Source: Cyprinodon diabolis (Eukaryota; Chordata; Actinopteri; Cyprinodontiformes; Cyprinodontidae). Taken from it: a stretch of DNA of 64,000 nt. Where the stretch lies: NCBI GenBank assembly GCA_030533445.1, contig CM060070.1, positions 26,710,001-26,774,000 of the forward strand, read 5' to 3'. A program made the translations under genes and the position numbers. A model generated the notes under the pieces. That model searched no databases and had not been told where the DNA came from. It was given only the letters and a program-made list of their open reading frames with translations. Shown in pieces: positions 59,170 to 64,000 of this stretch. Each line of letters starts with the position of its first letter. Positions within the stretch are counted from its first letter, which is position 1.

Positions 59170-59640
59170 GAGATTGACACCAGCTCTTTTTTATCCTCTT
59201 GGGCCCCTAGACGTGAGGTCTTTCACTTTCGGCTTGTTGATTTGCTTCTGGGGACAAAAATGTCCCTTTCTGTATTGCTGTTGTTGACTGTCCTTGTAAT
59301 TAGCATTGATAATTAGTTCTCTACGTGTCAGTGCACTGACAAGACCTGCCAGTCGCCAATATTGATGGCTCTAATGTCCCCTTGCCTGTCTCCTTGTTAA
59401 CTCTTTTCCAATCTAGACAGCATTTTCAACGTGCCTTGTTAATTTCTCCAATAGGGGCCTTGTTTCTTTGTCACATTGTTTCACTGTCTGGAGGGACAGG
59501 GAACGAGGGATGAGTTGCTGAAAGACACTAAATGCGGGGCTGACAGCAAACAGATGCAGTAAACAAGTCATGTCCCTCCCCCTGTCTTTTGTCTCACATG
59601 CCCCGTAATCTCATCAGCGTCTAACCTGGCATGCCCTTGA
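59170..59640. other. candidate conserved non-coding element
   Basis: High-complexity stretch with 'ttgtaattagcattgataattag', 'gccttgttaatttc' and 'tgtgattgattaagc' homeodomain-like words and no open frame, in AT-rich surroundings. Regulatory role inferred from texture only. Confidence 0.35.
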
Positions 59641-60559
59641 GCTATGACAATGACCTGTGATTGATTAAGCAAGATCATTATGGTGTACAAAGAATACATT
59701 TCAGTGGAAGGCAGGCAAGACGCTGACATACAATCTAAACAATATTGTTAGCATAATCAATGTGGAGATTTAGTAGAAATTGCTTGTATGCAGATTTTAG
59801 AAACTTTAAGTGCCTTGAAAAAATTTCCATTTTCAGTTTTCACTTTTTTGTTGCATAAATCTTTTTTTTGCAAAAAACACATTTTAACCATACTAAATAC
59901 AAAAAGCAGTTTTCAAATTAGGATGTTTTTATCATCTGTTAAGGTAATAAATATTCCAAAACAGCATGACCTTGAAAGAAAATATTGTTACTGCTCTTTT
60001 TAAATTACAAATGAACTTAAGTCAAACACATGCTCTGCTTCAGTTTGGATAGACACACACAGGCCTGAAAATTGGCTCATTTTCTTAAATATAATTTGTT
60101 AGAAGCCAAAACAGATTTCACAAAGAAACAATGTTAACCTTGATCTGAAGAAATTCTGGAACAAATGAGAAATAAAGTATTGAACATTCTGGAGAGGGGT
60201 GGCCAACCACAGGTATTCACTGAATGCATCACCTACTCATCCAAAATAATGTTAAATAAAGGTAAAGTTTTCTTTCTTTTTTGAATTCAGCTATAAGGAA
60301 AGATATGACAAAATGACCTACATGGTGAATTCCAAGACAAGAACCAATGCTGAACAAAAATACAACTGTTTTACTTTTACCAAAAAAAGATCATGTGTAA
60401 ACTGAAACTAAATACTTTTGGAAGTTTATATCTTGTCAAAAATGTGCAAACAACATGTACTTATAAGATGGAAAAGAAGCAGAATGTTTAACCATTATTA
60501 TTAAAGTACTTCATGGTGAATTTGTTTGTTGATGTTTAAAATGTTTAGATGGGGGAAAT
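59641..60559. other. agbl4 downstream intron, no gene seen
   Basis: AT-rich sequence, no recognisable feature. Confidence 0.45.
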
Positions 60560-60990
60560 ACTTTTCACAGCACTGCAGCTATTTTGAGTACCTCCTGTCA
60601 CCTCACAGTGTAATCCAAACTACAGCTTTCCTGGCTGCCATACACAAAACTTCCTGCTGCATCCATGGCGTTATTCCAGAACCTACGGTTTTCCCCGGCA
60701 CCAAGCCAAGCTGCAGTCAGGGCATCCTCCGTGTCTCCTACCACATACTCATTGGAAGAAGTTCTCCTTCAGAAGCTGACCGTCCATCTCAAAACCTCCT
60801 GTAATAGACAGTGAGTCGTGACGAGACAAGCTGAGAGGCCATCTGCGCGCGGTGGGGTCCGGGAGATATTTTTGTCACTGAGCGTGCCTGGCTGAAGAAT
60901 CCGGGACTGGCAACAAACTCTGCTGATGAGAGAAAACTGAGGAAAACACCAAAAAACTTTCTAGAGGTCAAAGTGGAGACATCAGGATGA
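60560..60990. other. GC-shifted block of unknown nature
   Basis: About 400 bases clearly more GC-rich than the flanks, with a 92-codon + frame (60526-60804) and a 106-codon - frame (60789-61109). Neither shows splice sites, a start context or a family motif that I know. It may be an old retrocopy, a repeat or a regulatory element. Confidence 0.3.
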
Positions 60991-61479
60991 AAGGATGGTT
61001 CAGCATGAAAGATGATGTTCCTTCCAATTTGTCTATAAGGGCAAATTACAGGATTTTGTTTTTGTTGGACAAAAATAAGAAAACTGAAAACCAAAAAGGA
61101 AATAATCATTTTGAAAGCATTTCCACTATTTTACCTATAACTCTTGCAAGTATGATCTATCAAAATGTAACTGTTTGTAATAGTTTAACACTTTAAATAT
61201 AACATTTCTCCGAGTGCAATTACAAAGAGTTTCATCATCCAAGGTGTATAATTCTACTAAATTATTCAGAGAATCGAGGGAAATCTCAGCTCACAAGGCA
61301 TAAGACTCATAATCAATTACGGCAATGATAGCATTGATCTTGAGCCCTCAGGCAACTTGCATCAAAAACAAACGGGCCCTAAATAGTAGAAATTCATTCT
61401 GAAACTCTAAGATGCACAAAAAAAAAAGGTTATGATGGAAACTTTGCAGTATTTCAGCTCAAACAGAATAAGGGGCTAG

Positions 61480-61700
61480 TGACAGGACAATTTTATTCAT
61501 TGTTCTTATGGCAATAGAATAAAGCTGTTTTTCAATTTGTTTTGCTTCTTAAGCTCCTGCACTGACTGCGAGAGGGTAATAATAAACTGTTTGATGGTGC
61601 TTCTGAGTTTTTTGAGGTTTCTCTAGCTGGTGATATCCTCCACAGAAGGAAAGAAACAGCTAATGATAGTGGTCGTCATGACCTTCTATGAGGTCTTCAT
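61480..61700. repeat. fish interspersed repeat fragment
   Basis: 'agaataaagctgtttttcaatttgttttg', 'gcgagagggtaataataaac' and 'tcctccacagaaggaaagaaac' resemble the downstream part of the family at 5092-5545 ('agaagctgttcctgaac...'). Strongly diverged, weak call. Confidence 0.3.
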
Positions 61701-62175
61701 GTCTGCAGCTAGTGTACAATACTGTGAGAGAGCATTTTGGGCCTCCTACTGTTGTTATTTTAGGGGATAACAGAAATTCTTTGAATTTGGACATGGTCTC
61801 TATAGGAACTCAGGATTTGAAGACCCACTCTCTCAGTGGGTTTTGTACTCTTGCCCTTATAGATCTAGCACCATTGTCTTGTTTTTGTGATGATTATAGC
61901 CTGGCTGTTGGCTTTTATTGCATTTGGATGGTGTATAACCTTCTTCTTTGTGTGATTCACAGGTGTCCTCTTGAAATCAGGCCAATCATTGTTGTGTCAC
62001 TTGCAGATTTATGGATTGTGTTTGAGGTTTGGGTAAAAGGCCGCAGTCATGGTCATGCAGCATCTAGAGGAGGCAACTCAGCACAATACTTTGTGGAGAG
62101 CCAGTGTTGTACTGTTGTGGATGAACTGAAGCAAATCTTGTTGACTGCCTTAAAGTATGGAAAAACATTTTATTT

Positions 62176-62249
62176 TCCCTTCCTTCCTTCCTTCCTTCCT
62201 TCCTTCCTTCCTTCCTTCCTTCCTTCCTTCCTTCCTTCCTTCCTTCCTT
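62176..62249. repeat. (TTCC)n microsatellite
   Basis: About 18 uninterrupted TTCC units. The 187-codon open frame that ends in it reads Phe-Leu-Pro-Ser repeats and is not supported as a gene. Confidence 0.97.
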
Positions 62250-64000
62250 GATATGGATCATTCTAAATGTCATAATGACTATGTGCCCATTTTCTCTAGG
62301 TAAATTATTGCAGCATTAATCTCAAATTCTCTGGATTGGTCAAATCTGGATCTATACTGGGGAAGGAAAGATGTTAGTATATTATGTTTTGAGTTTCTCA
62401 AAGCGCTCAATATCAATCACTGTTAGTGCCATCTGTCCCGTGTCCTTTAGACCACAGGCTTATTGTGGACTGAGATAACTGTGGCAGATTTTAAGCAGAA
62501 AGGAACAGTGGTGTGAGGGAAATGTTAAAACTGAGCAGGTTCAGTACTTTGCTGAGAAATCCATCTGGTCCTGCTGATCTGTTTGGATTCCTAATTTTCA
62601 GCATGTCTCATTCGTTCCTGTAAGGTGGTTGTGTGGAGTACAGTAGCCTATAATTGCATAGTGACTATGTGTGGAGTTTCAGTCTTAAATACGGAAAGAA
62701 ACGGTATAGAACTAGTCAAAGTTTCAAGGTACACGCACCTAAATAGTGCAGGTTTCAGCTGATGAAAGGCTCCCAGACAGCCAGATGGTGAATAAACTGG
62801 AGTCTGGAGTCATGTGGAGAGTGCTTCCATCAGACCGTGGTGAAAAGAATGATGTCCAGTGGTGACTTGAGAACATTCAAAGGCCAAAAGGTGACAGACC
62901 TGCACAGAGGGAACTGCTTGCTCATCACAGGTCTAATTTAGCAGGTGTGCTGGCTGTGTGTGTGTTACTTAAGGTTCTAAAAGGACAAACAGCTCTGAAC
63001 TAAACACCCAGGCTGTCTGTTATAATACAGGCTATAACTGTGTTATAAATAAATAGATAGAAAATATGTGTTATTGCTGATTATGAAGCACACAGGATTT
63101 TTTTGTTTTCCTTTTTCTTTTGTTTCAATGACAAAACTGAGACAAATGAATTGTTAATTAGATGACATGCTGTATCTTAGAATCAAAAAGGTAATGACCA
63201 GAAAACAGAAATATTATGACACTCTGCTGCTTCATCATTCTCCTGTCTGGTGAAAAATGGAAGCAGCCAAACATCAATGGAAAAAAACTCACAGATCTGT
63301 TTGTTCTCCGTCTGGATCCATTTGAACATTATTTATGGATGGAACATGATTAAAAGGGAGGATGGGATGTACTCAGACAGACTGGCAGCTCGTTTTAAAG
63401 TGTTTTCCTAGTGCCCTGACTTTAACAACTGAATGAAATTTACCCCTTTTAGTTAAAATGTTCTTATTTATCCGTATTCACAGTATCGTTTCTCTTGTTG
63501 ATTGGGAACATTGTTGGCATATTCTGCTTTTCTATTTTTTCATTATCTGGAACTGACTGCCATCATTACTTGCCTTGCTGTCGTTATAATGACAGGCTTG
63601 GCAAAAGGACCCATCAATGCTCGACTCTTCTATAAAAGCATTCAAGCTAATGTAGTAAGGGACAGCCAAGACAGTGTGTGCACTCACCTCTGAATTTGAA
63701 TTAGGGTTCAGTTTTAGAAGTAATTGCTTTGTCTGATTCATACCAGCATCATACATTTGTCTGGTGTGAGTGAAATGCAGTCGTTTTGGCCAAACTTAAT
63801 AGGTTGTGCAGCCTGAATGTTTGCACTGCTCGTGTCCCCATGTGCTTGTCTCTAGTTATTTATTGCTGATCGTCAGGTCTGTTTGCAAGGACAAGGACAT
63901 TTTAGGCTTTGTTAATATTCATTCTACATGTGTCTGAGGATATTATGCATGTGAAACATATATTACATCAATATAAAAAATGAATAATGCCTTAAGCACA
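62250..64000. other. agbl4 downstream intron, no gene seen
   Basis: No exon, RNA gene or named element recognised to the end of the window. Confidence 0.45.

Noticed and set aside
61688..62251. 187-codon + frame
   Set aside because: Ends in a TTCC microsatellite, has no family motif, and begins in a region that resembles an old repeat.
52038..64000. Next agbl4 exon (Tyr-Met-Lys-Leu-Gly...)
   Set aside because: No matching frame with acceptor was found; a CAG acceptor-like site at about 58207 is followed by an unrelated translation.
1..64000. Bacterial-type features (operons, CRISPR arrays, Shine-Dalgarno sites)
   Set aside because: The window is eukaryotic; regular arrays present are micro- and minisatellites with no unique spacers.

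Overview
This is a vertebrate, almost certainly teleost fish, nuclear genome window. It is AT-rich and intron-dominated, with dinucleotide and tetranucleotide microsatellites, tRNA-derived SINEs, Tc1-like DNA transposons and other repeat families that I recognise from memory as high-copy in percomorph fish. No species-level call is possible from the sequence alone.

The only host gene I can support is agbl4 (cytosolic carboxypeptidase 6, CCP6), on the + strand. Five consecutive coding exons are visible: 16176-16265, 17327-17441, 20985-21096, 45191-45343 and 51875-52037. Splice phases match at every junction, and together they give 633 nt (210 whole codons plus split codons at both ends). They carry most of the M14 peptidase active site: the HPGE zinc motif, NPDG, DLNRHW, the second zinc histidine (DVHSHS) and the catalytic glutamate (YTLEVSF). 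Introns are 1.06, 3.5, 24.1 and 6.5 kb. Upstream exons lie before base 1 and later exons beyond base 64000, or were not recognisable to me, so 1-16175 and 52038-64000 are read as flanking introns.

The large introns are full of mobile DNA. At 25154-27345 sits a complete Tc1/mariner-superfamily (IS630-like) transposon. It has 25-bp inverted repeats, a TA target duplication, a TATA box, a three-exon transposase gene with no disabling mutation (413 aa, DD35E triad) and a polyadenylation signal. At 53.9-55.75 kb a decayed Tc1-like element was split by a TTAA-flanked element, which itself contains a tRNA-SINE and a second, 508-bp TTAA-flanked MITE. Other items are a deleted Tc1-like copy (33905-35146), further Tc1-like fragments near 46.5 and 57.5 kb, tRNA-SINE copies (12811, 17471, 42457), a 75-bp minisatellite with six near-identical units (30844-31293), a 60/120-bp pyrimidine minisatellite (22860-23120), a possible retroelement integrase tail (50397-50714) and an approximately 1-kb fish repeat (42777-43740) with a fragment in opposite orientation near 31.45 kb.

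The rest is intronic sequence. Several higher-complexity blocks without reading frames are candidate conserved non-coding elements; this is inference, since no alignment could be run. The most functionally suggestive host feature is a long (TG)n tract directly before the splice acceptor of the DLNRHW exon, where a polypyrimidine tract would be expected.
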